DNA of 64,000 nucleotides from Chryseobacterium paludis (GCF_025403485.1 NZ_CP099966.1:868001-932000), one strand, 5' to 3'; positions 16,580 to 26,731 are shown, counted from the stretch's first letter. Notes: a model not told the origin generated them from the sequence alone. A program made the numbers and translations.

Positions 16580-19519
16580 TTAGTAACCGAATATTTCAGT
16601 TAAGTTGAGTTTTTTCACCTCGCCTAACTTTTGCATATCGGCTTCATTTACTTTGTCTTGAGAAGCGACCAGACAATAGGTATAATTTTTACCTTTCATT
16701 TCCTTATCGTGGAAACTGTTGATGTCGGTAAATGCTAATTTTGGAGCCTGTTCATATACATTCCTTCTTATATCACTCATATTACCAAGCTTTTGAGCTC
16801 TTAAATAGGTGAAGATGATCCCGTCCTGAGTGATTCTTTCAGAAGCAATGGATTTCTTCAATCCACTTTTAGCAGTTTCAAATAATTGCTGAGACTGTGG
16901 CAGAGTAGTAAGAAGTTCATTCATTGCAGTAGTAGACTCATTGAATTTATCTGCCTGTGTTCCTACATAAGCTGTTATAATATCTTTATCTTCTTTTTTG
17001 CTTGGAAGAGAGAAATAGCTATAAGTAGAATATGCTAAAGCTTTAGATTCTCTGATTGTTTGAAATACAATAGAACCCATTCCACCACCAAAGTAGTTAT
17101 TGAATAAGCTTACGGTAGGTGTAATTGCTGAATTGTAGGCATCTCCATTTCTTACCCAGAAAACTTCAGCCTGAACCATATCGTAATGAGCAAACAATAC
17201 TTTGTTCTTATCTGTTGCAATCTGTGCAAATGTTTTAGACTTCGGCATCTCTTTTAAAGTAGCAGGAAGTTTGTGGATCGGGTTCAGAGATGCAACTGCC
17301 TCACTTCCTGATTTTGGACCGTAATAAAGCACTTTATGCTTGTAATTAAACAGGTCATGAAGTATTTTGATAAGATCTTCAGCCTTTAAAGCGTCAAGCT
17401 CTGCATCACTTAGTACATTGTTGAAAGGGTTTTGAGCTCCATACTGTGCGTAACTTCTTAAGCCGGACATAATAGTTCCCTTATTTTGTTTAGCATTCGC
17501 TCTTGACTTTTTCAATCTTGCTTTATAAGAATCTAAAGCACTTTGATCGGCCTCACAGTTTTTAATTAAATCCTCAAACAACGCAGCTGTTTTGTCAAAG
17601 TTTTCATTTAAACCTTCTAATGTAACGTATGTTTCTTCATTACCGGCACCAACACTGAAACTTGATGCTAATTTGTAAAATTCTTTACTGATTGCCTCAG
17701 AAGATTTATTTTTTGTTCCTAAATACTGCAGATATTCCGCAGCTAAAGGAAGCATCTTGTTATTCCATTTTCCGGAATCAAAATAATAATAAAGTCTGAA
17801 CAGCTCATTATCAGTATTTTTTACCGAAAGAACATCGACACCTCCTAATTTATTCTTGGCAATATCTTTGTCGAAATTCAGCCAAACCGGAGAGATAGCC
17901 GCTTCAGGCATCTCGTTGATTTTTTTTACAAAATCAGATTGATCATCTCTGTTTACAGATACCGGAGTAATTGTAGGTTTATCAACTTTTACAATATTTT
18001 TATCTTCTCCTTTTCTTTTATAAACAGCAACATAATTGTTGTCCTGAAGATATTTTGAAGTGAAATCCATAATATCTTTTTTCGTAAGCTTGGATATTTC
18101 CTCCACATATTCCAAAGCTGCCTTATGATCAATATCAGAAGTGAATTCATCCATTAATGTACTCGCTCTGGAAGAATATTTTTCGTTATTCTGAATGATA
18201 TTTTTTCTTTCGTTATTTACAATGGACTGAATAAGATCATCAGAGAATTCTCCTTTTCTTAGTTTATCAATTTCCTGAAGTAATAAAGCTTTAACCTGAT
18301 CCAAAGATTGCCCTTCCGTAGGGTTTCCCTGTAAGAAAAGAACAGAATAATCTTTTAAAACATATGGAAAAGCATATGCTCCCAACAGTTTTTGTTTTTT
18401 TATCAGATCCAGATCGATAAGACCTGCTTGTCCGTTTGTTAGCATACTTCCTATTAGATTAAGAAGTCTGGCATCTTTTGTAGTAGCACCCGGAAATCTG
18501 AAACCTATTGTTATGTTTTCAGGATTCGGTCCAAAAACCTCTTTCGTAATAGGCGCTGTAATTGGTTTTTCCTGACCAATATTATATACTGGGATTGCTT
18601 TAGACTTCATATAAGAGAAGTCCTTATCAATTTTTGTAATCATTTCGTCGGGATTAAAGTCTCCGGACATGATGATTCCCATATTGTTAGGTACATAGTA
18701 ATTATCGAAATACTCTCTGATCGCTTTTAAAGATGGATTTTTTAAATGCTCAACAGTTCCTATTGTTGTTTGTTTTCCATAATTGTTATTAGGGAAAATA
18801 GCAGCAAACATTGCTTCAGAAACTTTTCTTGAATCACTGTCCAGTCCTCTGTTTTTTTCCTCATAAACAGCTTCAAGCTCAGTATGGAAAAGTCTTAAAA
18901 CCGGTTGTCTGAATCTTTCAGCCTGAACGGCTAAGAATTTATCTGTAACATTCGCTGGAATGTCTTCAGTATATACTGTTTGTTCAAAAGAAGTAAAGGC
19001 ATTGGTTCCGTCAGCTCCCATTCCGGACATCAATTTATCATACTCATTGGCAATGGCATATTTTGCTGCTTCTCCGGAAACTTTATCTATTTCTTTGTAG
19101 ATTTCCTTTCTCTTGGATTCATCTTTAGTCTGATTGTATTTTTCATAAAGAGCATCAATTTGATCTAACAAAGGTTTTTCTTTTGCCCAGTCTTTAGAAC
19201 CAAACCTGTCAGTTCCTTTGAAAAGCATGTGTTCCAGATAATGAGCAAGACCTGTATGATCCGCCGGGTCTGTTTTACTTCCTGCTTTGGTAGCAATATA
19301 AGCCTGGATTCTCGGATCTTTAGTCGTAGGGCTTAAAATAACTGTTAACCCGTTTTTTAATGTATAATATCTTGCTGAAGTAGGATCGTTGGTTACATAC
19401 CGATAGGTATAACCTTTGGATGTAGCTTCCTTCCATTGGAAATCCTGTCCGAAAGCATAACCACTAAAACTTGCAGCAGCAATACTGGATGCAATGGTAA
19501 TTCTTTTGAAAAAATTCAT
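16580..19519 (-). CDS. exported M16 (pitrilysin/insulinase-like) zinc peptidase, two-domain
   Basis: A 979-residue protein with a signal peptide (to about residue 24, YAFGQ). It has two tandem M16 halves. The N-terminal active half carries the inverted zinc motif HYLEH (His93, Glu96, His97), with the distal Glu expected about 75 residues on (ELEAVYEEKNRG). The C-terminal half (about residue 530 on) has no HxxEH and is the inactive partner lobe. Such enzymes degrade peptides of up to a few kDa in the periplasm. The start is 13 bp after the stop of the aminotransferase gene, so the two form an operon. Confidence 0.95.
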   Translation of the reverse strand: MNFFKRITIASSIAAASFSGYAFGQDFQWKEATSKGYTYRYVTNDPTSARYYTLKNGLTVILSPTTKDPRIQAYIATKAGSKTDPADHTGLAHYLEHMLFKGTDRFGSKDWAKEKPLLDQIDALYEKYNQTKDESKRKEIYKEIDKVSGEAAKYAIANEYDKLMSGMGADGTNAFTSFEQTVYTEDIPANVTDKFLAVQAERFRQPVLRLFHTELEAVYEEKNRGLDSDSRKVSEAMFAAIFPNNNYGKQTTIGTVEHLKNPSLKAIREYFDNYYVPNNMGIIMSGDFNPDEMITKIDKDFSYMKSKAIPVYNIGQEKPITAPITKEVFGPNPENITIGFRFPGATTKDARLLNLIGSMLTNGQAGLIDLDLIKKQKLLGAYAFPYVLKDYSVLFLQGNPTEGQSLDQVKALLLQEIDKLRKGEFSDDLIQSIVNNERKNIIQNNEKYSSRASTLMDEFTSDIDHKAALEYVEEISKLTKKDIMDFTSKYLQDNNYVAVYKRKGEDKNIVKVDKPTITPVSVNRDDQSDFVKKINEMPEAAISPVWLNFDKDIAKNKLGGVDVLSVKNTDNELFRLYYYFDSGKWNNKMLPLAAEYLQYLGTKNKSSEAISKEFYKLASSFSVGAGNEETYVTLEGLNENFDKTAALFEDLIKNCEADQSALDSYKARLKKSRANAKQNKGTIMSGLRSYAQYGAQNPFNNVLSDAELDALKAEDLIKILHDLFNYKHKVLYYGPKSGSEAVASLNPIHKLPATLKEMPKSKTFAQIATDKNKVLFAHYDMVQAEVFWVRNGDAYNSAITPTVSLFNNYFGGGMGSIVFQTIRESKALAYSTYSYFSLPSKKEDKDIITAYVGTQADKFNESTTAMNELLTTLPQSQQLFETAKSGLKKSIASERITQDGIIFTYLRAQKLGNMSDIRRNVYEQAPKLAFTDINSFHDKEMKGKNYTYCLVASQDKVNEADMQKLGEVKKLNLTEIFGY

Positions 19520-19532
19520 TTTATGGTGTTTA

Positions 19533-20726
19533 TTAGTTAAATTTCTGTAATAACTCTTTAATCCTTCTCATCGCTTCCCTTAAATCATCTTCTGATGCAG
19601 CATACGAGAATCTGATGCATTCCGGACTTCCGAATGAAACACCACCTACACAACCTACATGGGCATTTTCTAAAATGAACATCGCAAAATCATCGGCATC
19701 TTTGATTTCATTTCCATCTAAGGTTTTACCAATATAATGGGAGATATCAGGAAAGAAATAAAACGCTGCTTTTGGTAAAAGAACTTTGAATCCCGGAATT
19801 TCAGTAATTAGACCATACACAAGATCCCTTCTTTTTTTGAAAGCATCGATCATGTATCTGTATTCTGAAGGGTCGGTTTTTAATGCTGTTATAGAGGCTC
19901 TTTGTGCCATTGTATTAGCTCCACTGGTCATCTGTCCCTGAACTTTTTCACAAGCTTTTGCAAGCCATTCCGGGCATGCAGAATATCCGATTCTCCAGCC
20001 TGTCATTGCAAAAGCTTTTGACATACCATTGATCACGGCAGTTTGTTCATATATCTCAAGAAACTGAGCAATAGATGCTGTTTTAGTTTCATAATTGATG
20101 AACTCATAGATCTCATCAGAAATTACTGTAACCTGTGGATATTTTGCAATAACCTGCGCTAAAGATTTCAGTTCGTCATAAGTGTAATAACCTCCAGAAG
20201 GATTACAAGGTGAGCTGAATAGGATAGCCTTGGTTTTATCAGTAATGGCCTCTTCTAATTGTTCGGCAGTGATTTTAAAATCAGTGACATACGAAGTGGA
20301 TACCATCACAGAATTTCCACCCATCATTTTTACCATTTCATCATAGCTTACCCAGTATGGCGTTGGAAGAATAACTTCATCTCCATCATTGATAATAGCT
20401 GCCAAAACATTTAAAATAGCTTGTTTTGCACCATTGGAAACACAAATTTGGGTAGGCTTGTATTCTATATTGTTATCTCTCTTTAATTTGTAAGCAATCG
20501 CTTCACGAAGTTCCAAAAAGCCGGGAACGGGAGAGTAGTGACTGAAATTTTGATTAATAGCGTCGAATGCCGCTTGTTTTATGTTGTCGGGAACATCAAA
20601 ATCCGGTTCGCCGAGAGTTAAACTGATAACGTCTATTCCGTTGGCTTTCATTTCTCTGGCCTTATTAGACATTACGAAAGTTTGGGAGTAACCTAATCTT
20701 TTTACTCTATCTGAAAGTTTGTCCAT
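19533..20726 (-). CDS. class I PLP aminotransferase (aspartate aminotransferase type)
   Basis: A 397-residue fold-type I aminotransferase. The motifs are YSPVPGFLELREA, SNGAKQAILN, FSSPCNPSGGYYT (the Asn binding the cofactor), VISDEIYE, SKAFAMTGWRIGYSA (PLP lysine) and a C-terminal IRFSYAAS with the carboxylate-binding Arg. It probably transfers amino groups from aspartate or a related amino acid to 2-oxoglutarate. The exact substrate cannot be read from sequence. It leads an operon with the M16 peptidase and is divergent from the M28 gene at 20853. Confidence 0.92.
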   Translation of the reverse strand: MDKLSDRVKRLGYSQTFVMSNKAREMKANGIDVISLTLGEPDFDVPDNIKQAAFDAINQNFSHYSPVPGFLELREAIAYKLKRDNNIEYKPTQICVSNGAKQAILNVLAAIINDGDEVILPTPYWVSYDEMVKMMGGNSVMVSTSYVTDFKITAEQLEEAITDKTKAILFSSPCNPSGGYYTYDELKSLAQVIAKYPQVTVISDEIYEFINYETKTASIAQFLEIYEQTAVINGMSKAFAMTGWRIGYSACPEWLAKACEKVQGQMTSGANTMAQRASITALKTDPSEYRYMIDAFKKRRDLVYGLITEIPGFKVLLPKAAFYFFPDISHYIGKTLDGNEIKDADDFAMFILENAHVGCVGGVSFGSPECIRFSYAASEDDLREAMRRIKELLQKFN

Positions 20727-20816
20727 GTAGTCTTTTTCTATTGTAACAAATATATAATAAAAACTTAATGTGACTGAGGTGTGAAATAAAAAACTGCATT
20801 CAAAAAAGAGATTTAG

Positions 20817-20824
20817 TATATTTG
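20817..20824 (+). promoter_or_regulatory. -7 box candidate for the M28 peptidase
   Basis: TATATTTG matches TAnnTTTG 29 bp upstream of the ATG at 20853. No convincing -33 element is visible. Confidence 0.4.
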
Positions 20825-20852
20825 GATTGATCGGCTTAAAAGATTTTTGATT

Positions 20853-22190
20853 ATGAAATATTTTCTTTTTTTAATGTTGGCTCCATCTGTTATTTTTTCA
20901 CAGGTTAGTTCAAAAGATAGTGAAATAAAAAAATACGTTTCTGAGGTGAGCTCGGATTCTCTAAAAAGTTATATCAACAAACTTGTCGGTTTTAATACGA
21001 GACATACACTAAGCGCCATTGATGATCAGAATAAAGGAATAGGAGCAGCGAGGAATTGGGTTCTTGGTAAATTCACAGACTATGCGAAAAATTCTGAAGG
21101 AAGAATGGATGTGTATTTACAACAGCAGGACATTCAGCCAGACGGAAAACGGGTAGATCAAATAACGAATCTTGGTAATCCTATTGCTTATTTAAAAGGA
21201 ACAGATTCTAATGATAAAAGAATCTTTTTGATTTCAGGACATCTGGATTCACGGGTTACGGATGTTATGAATAGAACATCATTTGCTCCCGGGGCAAATG
21301 ATGATGGCAGTGGAGTAAGTGCGGTAATAGAAGCCGCAAGGATTTTGAGCAGATCCAAATTTCCGGCATCTGTTATTTTTGTTGCTTTTTCCGGAGAAGA
21401 GCAGTCTTTACTCGGGTCTAAACTATTAGCAGAAAAAGCTAAGAATGAAAACATGCAGATCGAGGCTGTATTAAATAATGACATGATAGGAAATGCTAAG
21501 GCTGGAGAGACCAATGAGATCAATAATAACACCTTGCGCGTGTTTAGTGAAGGTTTGCCTTATTTAGATTTAGATAAAAAGGCAATGGGAATAAGAAACT
21601 TAGGGTTGGAAAATGACGGTGAATCCAGGCAATTAGCCAGATACATTAAAGAAACTGCAGAAAAATATGTAAAGAAACTTGAGGTTAAATTGATCTATAG
21701 AAATGATAGATTTTTGCGTGGCGGAGATCATTCAAGTTTTGTTAATTATGGATTTCCTTCCGTAAGGCTGACTGAATATTATGAGAACTATGACCATCAG
21801 CATCAGGATGTAAGAATGGAAAATGGAAAACAATATGGTGACCTTCCTGAATTTATTGATTATAACTACCTGAAAAAGAATGTAGCTGCAAATATTGCGG
21901 TGTTGGCCAGTCTTGCTAAATCTACGGCAAAGCCCGAGAATGTGGAAATAGAGGTTAAAGCGCTTACAAATTCTACCACATTGCATTGGAAAAAGCCAAA
22001 ATCTGGGCTCCCAATTGGATATTATGTGCTTGTAAGAGAAACGGATAGTCCGGCGTGGCAGAAAAAAATATTTACCAAGGATCTTTCTATTAAAGTTCCA
22101 TTGTCAAAGGATAATTATATTTTTGCAGTACAGGCAGTTAACCAAACTGGAAATTTAAGTATCCCTGTTATTCCAGTTATTGCCAGATGA
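20853..22190 (+). CDS. secreted M28-family aminopeptidase with C-terminal Fn3-like domain
   Basis: A 445-residue exported metallopeptidase. The ATG at 20853 is preferred over a TTG at 20847 because it starts the signal peptide (MKYFLFLMLAPSVIFSQ). The catalytic core has SGHLDSR, FAPGANDDGSGVSA (bridging Asp), FSGEEQSLLGS (Glu pair), NNDMIG and RGGDHSSF. It differs from the tandem M28 group at 4.2-8.4 kb in lacking the PA insert. Residues about 365-445 form a probable fibronectin-type beta domain (STTLHWKKPKSG, FAVQAVNQTGN). It is a single gene. Confidence 0.9.
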   Translation: MKYFLFLMLAPSVIFSQVSSKDSEIKKYVSEVSSDSLKSYINKLVGFNTRHTLSAIDDQNKGIGAARNWVLGKFTDYAKNSEGRMDVYLQQQDIQPDGKRVDQITNLGNPIAYLKGTDSNDKRIFLISGHLDSRVTDVMNRTSFAPGANDDGSGVSAVIEAARILSRSKFPASVIFVAFSGEEQSLLGSKLLAEKAKNENMQIEAVLNNDMIGNAKAGETNEINNNTLRVFSEGLPYLDLDKKAMGIRNLGLENDGESRQLARYIKETAEKYVKKLEVKLIYRNDRFLRGGDHSSFVNYGFPSVRLTEYYENYDHQHQDVRMENGKQYGDLPEFIDYNYLKKNVAANIAVLASLAKSTAKPENVEIEVKALTNSTTLHWKKPKSGLPIGYYVLVRETDSPAWQKKIFTKDLSIKVPLSKDNYIFAVQAVNQTGNLSIPVIPVIAR

Positions 22191-22237
22191 TCAGAGTTGT
22201 GATTGTTTAAATTAAAACCCTGATTTGAGCGACTTAA

Positions 22238-22269
22238 TTTGAATACAATGTTAAATAAACTTATTTTTG
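22238..22269 (+). promoter_or_regulatory. promoter of rsmG (-33 and -7 boxes)
   Basis: TTTG at 22238-22241, 20 bp of spacer, then TATTTTTG at 22262-22269 fit the Bacteroidota consensus (TTTG, 19-21, TAnnTTTG). The rsmG ATG is 18 bp further on. This is the best promoter match in the window. Confidence 0.7.
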
Positions 22270-22287
22270 CAAATTATAATAATTCTT

Positions 22288-22923
22288 ATGTCTATATCGT
22301 TACTATTAAAATACTTTCCCGATCTTACAGAAAATCAGATACAACAGTTCACTCAGTTAGAAAATCTCTATACAGAATGGAATGAAAAGATTAATGTAAT
22401 TTCCAGAAAAGATATGGAATCTTTGTACGAAAAGCATATTCTACACTCATTGGGAATTGCTAAAGTAATGGAATTTACACCAGGAACCAGAGTTTTAGAT
22501 ATTGGAACAGGTGGTGGTTTTCCAGGAATTCCTTTAGCTATTTTATTTCCGGAATCACAATTTACTTTAATTGATTCTATAGGAAAAAAGATAAGTGTTG
22601 TGAATGCTGTTGCAGAAGGGGTGGGATTGAAAAACGTAACTGCCATTCATGGAAGAGCTGAGAAGCTTAAAGAAAAATTCCATTTTGTGGTGAGTAGAGC
22701 AGTAACACAAATGCCGGAATTTTTAAAATGGTTAAAAGGGAAATTTGAAAAAGAGCAGTTTAATGCCAAACATAATGGAGTTTTATACTTAAAAGGTGGA
22801 GATCTGGCTGAAGAGCTGGGTGGCATTAAATCTGAAATCTTTAATCTTAAAAATTATTTCGAAGGAGAGTTTTTTGATACTAAAAAAGTGGTTTATGTAT
22901 CAAAAGGTAATTTTAATTCTTAA
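22288..22923 (+). CDS. rsmG: 16S rRNA (guanine-527-N7)-methyltransferase
   Basis: A 211-residue SAM-dependent methyltransferase of the RsmG/GidB family. It methylates G527 of 16S rRNA, and its loss causes low-level streptomycin resistance in several bacteria. Motif I is RVLDIGTGGGFPGIPLAI, followed by LIDSIGKKISVVNAVAE and FVVSRAVTQMPEFLKW. The ATG at 22288 is chosen because an upstream TTG would lie inside the predicted -7 box. Length is normal. Confidence 0.96.
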   Translation: MSISLLLKYFPDLTENQIQQFTQLENLYTEWNEKINVISRKDMESLYEKHILHSLGIAKVMEFTPGTRVLDIGTGGGFPGIPLAILFPESQFTLIDSIGKKISVVNAVAEGVGLKNVTAIHGRAEKLKEKFHFVVSRAVTQMPEFLKWLKGKFEKEQFNAKHNGVLYLKGGDLAEELGGIKSEIFNLKNYFEGEFFDTKKVVYVSKGNFNS

Positions 22924-22986
22924 TTTATCTTAATTAAGGAATAGTTTTTGCTAATTATTTGTTAATAATCGAAATTCTATTGTGTT

Positions 22987-23391
22987 ATGAAAAGACTTTT
23001 AAATATTGGGTTTTCTGCAATAATATTAGGAGTAGTACTTACTTCTTGTAATGATGATGATTATGAAACAATACAATCTGTTGATAAAGTAAAAATAGAT
23101 AGTGTAAGAATTACTAATGATACTATGAATGTTTTTGATATTCAGCATATTAAAACCTATTCTTCCTACCTTTCGCAATGTGAAGGTTTTTATGGCTACG
23201 ACTACATACATAACGATAATTTAACCAGAACTGTGACTGCATATAAATTTCGTACTGATGCCGCTTGTGCACAGTCTACACATCAAGGCATGAATCAGAT
23301 TAATTTTAATCCACAGCAGACGGGAACATATACTTTTAAATTCTGGACAGGTACCAATAGTTGGATTACAAAAACAATTGTAGTAGAATAA
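22987..23391 (+). CDS. small lipoprotein of unknown function
   Basis: A 134-residue lipoprotein with lipobox VLTSC. The residues after the cysteine (NDDDYE) resemble the acidic lipoprotein export signal that sends Bacteroidota lipoproteins to the cell surface. The mature part has two more cysteines (about residues 59 and 89) that could form a disulfide, and a beta-rich end (GTYTFKFWTG). I do not recognise the family. Its stop codon overlaps the start of the DUF922-like gene (TAATG), so the pair is translationally coupled. Confidence 0.75.
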   Translation: MKRLLNIGFSAIILGVVLTSCNDDDYETIQSVDKVKIDSVRITNDTMNVFDIQHIKTYSSYLSQCEGFYGYDYIHNDNLTRTVTAYKFRTDAACAQSTHQGMNQINFNPQQTGTYTFKFWTGTNSWITKTIVVE

Positions 23392-23924
23392 TGAGATGGA
23401 GCGTCATTTGTCTTTTGGTCTCCATTCAGTTATTTAGTCAGAAAATAATATGGAAAGAAGACCAAAAACTAACATGGAATGATTTTAAAAGTTCTGTAAA
23501 CAGGAAAAATAATAAAGATGTAGTAGCCTATACCCATTGTGGATGGGAATATTCTGTTATAACATCCTCTAATCCTTCATCCCCAGTGAAAATTGAAATT
23601 TTGACTATTTTTAATAAGGATAAGTCATGGAAGGATGTAAAGAGGATTAGTGACTATGTGCTGCTCCATGAGCAAAAGCACTTTGATATTGCTGAAATTT
23701 ATGCCAGAAAGCTTCGAAAAGAAGTATTGGAAAATATTAAAACTTCCAGTGATTTCGATAAAAAATTTAAAGCTATTTATTCCCGGATTTTAAATGAATA
23801 TAGAGACTTCCAGATGGCTTATGACAGAGATACACAAAATGGGATGGATAAAGAAAAACAGGCTCAATATAATACCATTATATCTGAAGCATTAGAAAAC
23901 CTAAATAGCTATAAAAAGTCTTGA
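23391..23924 (+). CDS. exported DUF922-like putative Zn-protease
   Basis: A 177-residue exported protein. The start at 23391 is chosen because it overlaps the previous stop by one base and begins a signal peptide (MRWSVICLLVSIQLFSQ). An upstream in-frame start would lie inside the lipoprotein gene. The core contains LLHEQKHFDIAEIYARKL, a HExxH-like metal-site helix (actually HEQKH) as in DUF922 predicted zinc proteases, and the aromatic WKEDQKLTWNDFK near the N-terminus. It is probably periplasmic. Its end overlaps the next gene by 4 bp. Confidence 0.8.
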   Translation: MRWSVICLLVSIQLFSQKIIWKEDQKLTWNDFKSSVNRKNNKDVVAYTHCGWEYSVITSSNPSSPVKIEILTIFNKDKSWKDVKRISDYVLLHEQKHFDIAEIYARKLRKEVLENIKTSSDFDKKFKAIYSRILNEYRDFQMAYDRDTQNGMDKEKQAQYNTIISEALENLNSYKKS

Positions 23925-26620
23925 AATTTCTCAATAAAATTATTCACGAACTCTTAGCTCAAAATACAGATTTATCGGTATTTAATATTGTTATTCCCGG
24001 TAAACGACCTATTGTTTTCATCAGACAAATTCTTGAAGAAAATAATTATTCAGGGTTTCTGCCTAACTTTTTTACCATTGAAGAACTTATTGATAAAATA
24101 GCTGATAAACAGCCAATTCAGGGGATCTCTCTATGGTTATTTGCATTTGATGTATACAAAAGCCTTAATCTGATTCCCAACGATAGTTTTTCGGATTTCC
24201 TGAAATGGTTTCCTACTTTACAAAAAGATTGGGATGATATTTTAAAGTTTTCTGAAAGCGATGAAATCGTTTTGCAATACATGTTTGATGAAGAGAGGAT
24301 TAAAGACTGGGCCCAGAATTTAGGTGAAGATGATGATGTTCCAAGAAAGAAATTTCTGAACTTCTGGAGAAATATGAATATTTTCCTTCCGGTATTAAAA
24401 AAGAAATTACAGGAAAAAAATTGGGCTACCTCAGGAATGATTCATGAAACGGCTAAAGCAAAAATAATTGATTTCGCTAAAGCTACCTCTGAACAGTTTG
24501 TTTTTTGTGGATTCAATGCCTTTACACCCGTAGAAGAAAAATTAGTTAGAGGCTTGCTGCAGTGGAATAAAGGACAGTGTTTTTTTCAGGCTGATCATTA
24601 TTATTTTGATGATGAAAGGCAAGAGGCGGGAAAATTTCTCAGAAATCATAAATTATGGAAGGAGTTTAATGATAGTCGCGCCTTCCAGTGGATTGAAGAT
24701 GATTTCAATCAACCAAAAAATATAAAAGTATACGAGGTTTCCGGGAATGTAACTCAAACTAAAATATTGCCTGAAATCTTTAATGAAATAGATAATAAAA
24801 CCTATTCAAATACAGCACTCGTTTTATTGGATGAAAATTTGCTTCCTGCAAGTTTAGATGTAATGCATGGGATTGATAACCTAAATATTACGATGGGTTT
24901 TCCTCTGAAGAATTTATCTTTTTCAAATGCCATAAAACAATTATTTTATCTGCAGAAGCAATTAGAAAAGAATAAATCTTCTTACTATTACAGAGATTTA
25001 TTTCCTATCCTCGAAGAACTTCCGAAGTCAGCTGAAGATCAAGAGGTTATCAATCGATTTAAGTCTAAAATAGAAGAGCGTAATATTGTTTATATATCCA
25101 AAAAGTTGCTTTATGAACTTTTAAATGATCTGTCTTATTTTCATCTGCTTCAAAAAGCTGACTCTACAAGCATCTACCTCGATATGCTTATCGCGTTCTG
25201 TCAGCAGATCAAGTGGCTGGAAATAGATGATATTCAGTACGAAAATATCTCGCATTTTGAAAGTGCTTTTAAGATTATTAAAAATCAGGTTACTCCCTAT
25301 GATTTTGAGATCAAGATGGAAACTCTGGAAATTCTTATCAATCAGCATATTAATTCTGAGAGTATTGACTTTCAGGGTGAGCCATTGAGGGGATTGCAAA
25401 TTATGGGACTTTTGGAAACCAGGCTTTTAAACTTTGAAAATGTGATCCTGTTATCCGTAAATGAAGGGAAGCTGCCATTAGGAAACTCACAAAATACCTA
25501 TATTCCTTTTGATATAAGGAAATTCTTCGATTTACATACTTTTCTGGAAAATGACAGTATTTATGCGTACCATTTCTATCGATTGATCCAGGATTCCCAG
25601 AATGTTCATCTGCTTTTTAACGCTTTAAGTTCAGGCGTAAACAGCGGTGAGAAAAGTAGATTTATTACCCAGATAGAAATGGAGAGTTCTCATATTATTG
25701 AACACCTGATTATCGAGAATTCTTCTGAGCCTATTATAACACAACCTATTGAAATTTTCAAGACTGATATTGTTCTGGAAAGACTTGAAAAATGGAAAGA
25801 AAAAGTTTCAGCTTCACACCTTACGAGCTATCTTTATAATCCCATTGATTTTTACTTATCAAAGATTTTAAATACGTCTGAAGCAGATGAAATTGAAGAG
25901 GAATTATCTGTGAAAAATTATGGAAATCTTGTTCATTATTCACTTCAAGAAGTATATGAAGTATTAAAAGGTAAAGTTTTAAAGGAAAATGATTTAAAGG
26001 ATTCAATTAAAGCAATAGATTACTATATTAATGTTGCTATTGAAAAGCTAAAACATCAGCCGGAGTTTTATGAGAAAGGGATGAATTTTATTCATCGGGC
26101 AATTGCGAAAAAGGTAATTGAAAATATTTTAAATCATGATCTTGATCTTGTAAAAAGAGGAAATAAACTGGAGATCATTGCCATTGAAAGGAGGTTTGAA
26201 AATGTTGATTTTTATCTTGACGAAGCTGCTAAAGACAGGATCTCTTTTTTTGGTTTTATAGACCGCATAGACCGTCTGAATGGTACAGTAAGAATCATTG
26301 ATTACAAAACGGCAAAAATAAAGAATCTTGTTGTAAAAATAGACGCTGATAATGTAGATGGATATTTCCATAATAGTGATAGGAAACAGGCACTTCAGCT
26401 TTGCATCTATCAATACGTTATTCAAAGTCTTCCGGAATTCTGGGGGCTTCCCGTGGAAACTGGAATCTGGAGTTTTGCAGAAGCTAAAAAAGGTGTTGTT
26501 TCTCTTCAGTTTGAAAAAGGAAGTATTAATGAAGCAATGCAGTCTGTTCGAAGCCTTATCCTTGAAATTTTAAATCCAGATATTAGTTTTATTGAAAACA
26601 TTAAGTCTTTTGTAAGCTAA
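23921..26620 (+). CDS. AddB-like PD-(D/E)XK nuclease family protein
   Basis: A large cytoplasmic protein of 899 residues resembling the nuclease/inactive-helicase subunit AddB (RexB) of bacterial double-strand-break repair enzymes. The C-terminal nuclease domain has GNLVHYSLQEVYE (Glu region), ISFFGFIDRIDRL (Asp) and VRIIDYKTAKIK (Asp-x-Lys), the PD-(D/E)XK core. The N-terminus has VIPGKRPIVFIRQIL where a Walker A motif would be, so ATP binding there is unlikely. The TTG start at 23921 overlaps the upstream TGA, consistent with coupling. No AddA partner lies in the window. Confidence 0.82.
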   Translation: MKFLNKIIHELLAQNTDLSVFNIVIPGKRPIVFIRQILEENNYSGFLPNFFTIEELIDKIADKQPIQGISLWLFAFDVYKSLNLIPNDSFSDFLKWFPTLQKDWDDILKFSESDEIVLQYMFDEERIKDWAQNLGEDDDVPRKKFLNFWRNMNIFLPVLKKKLQEKNWATSGMIHETAKAKIIDFAKATSEQFVFCGFNAFTPVEEKLVRGLLQWNKGQCFFQADHYYFDDERQEAGKFLRNHKLWKEFNDSRAFQWIEDDFNQPKNIKVYEVSGNVTQTKILPEIFNEIDNKTYSNTALVLLDENLLPASLDVMHGIDNLNITMGFPLKNLSFSNAIKQLFYLQKQLEKNKSSYYYRDLFPILEELPKSAEDQEVINRFKSKIEERNIVYISKKLLYELLNDLSYFHLLQKADSTSIYLDMLIAFCQQIKWLEIDDIQYENISHFESAFKIIKNQVTPYDFEIKMETLEILINQHINSESIDFQGEPLRGLQIMGLLETRLLNFENVILLSVNEGKLPLGNSQNTYIPFDIRKFFDLHTFLENDSIYAYHFYRLIQDSQNVHLLFNALSSGVNSGEKSRFITQIEMESSHIIEHLIIENSSEPIITQPIEIFKTDIVLERLEKWKEKVSASHLTSYLYNPIDFYLSKILNTSEADEIEEELSVKNYGNLVHYSLQEVYEVLKGKVLKENDLKDSIKAIDYYINVAIEKLKHQPEFYEKGMNFIHRAIAKKVIENILNHDLDLVKRGNKLEIIAIERRFENVDFYLDEAAKDRISFFGFIDRIDRLNGTVRIIDYKTAKIKNLVVKIDADNVDGYFHNSDRKQALQLCIYQYVIQSLPEFWGLPVETGIWSFAEAKKGVVSLQFEKGSINEAMQSVRSLILEILNPDISFIENIKSFVS

Positions 26621-26698
26621 TAATTATGGGAAGCCATCTCGTACGTAGTAGAAATTTTATAACTTTAGTATTGGTGGCTGAAACTCTTGAAGCTATCA

Positions 26699-26731
26699 TA
26701 AAAAAGGTTGTCCTTGCTATAAGACAACCTT
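26699..26731 (-). terminator. terminator after the lipase-like gene
   Basis: A 9-bp perfect stem (26704-26712 with 26723-26731) around a 10-nt loop is followed on the minus strand by a T run (26699-26705). On the plus strand there is no T run, so it belongs to the minus-strand gene. Confidence 0.75.
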
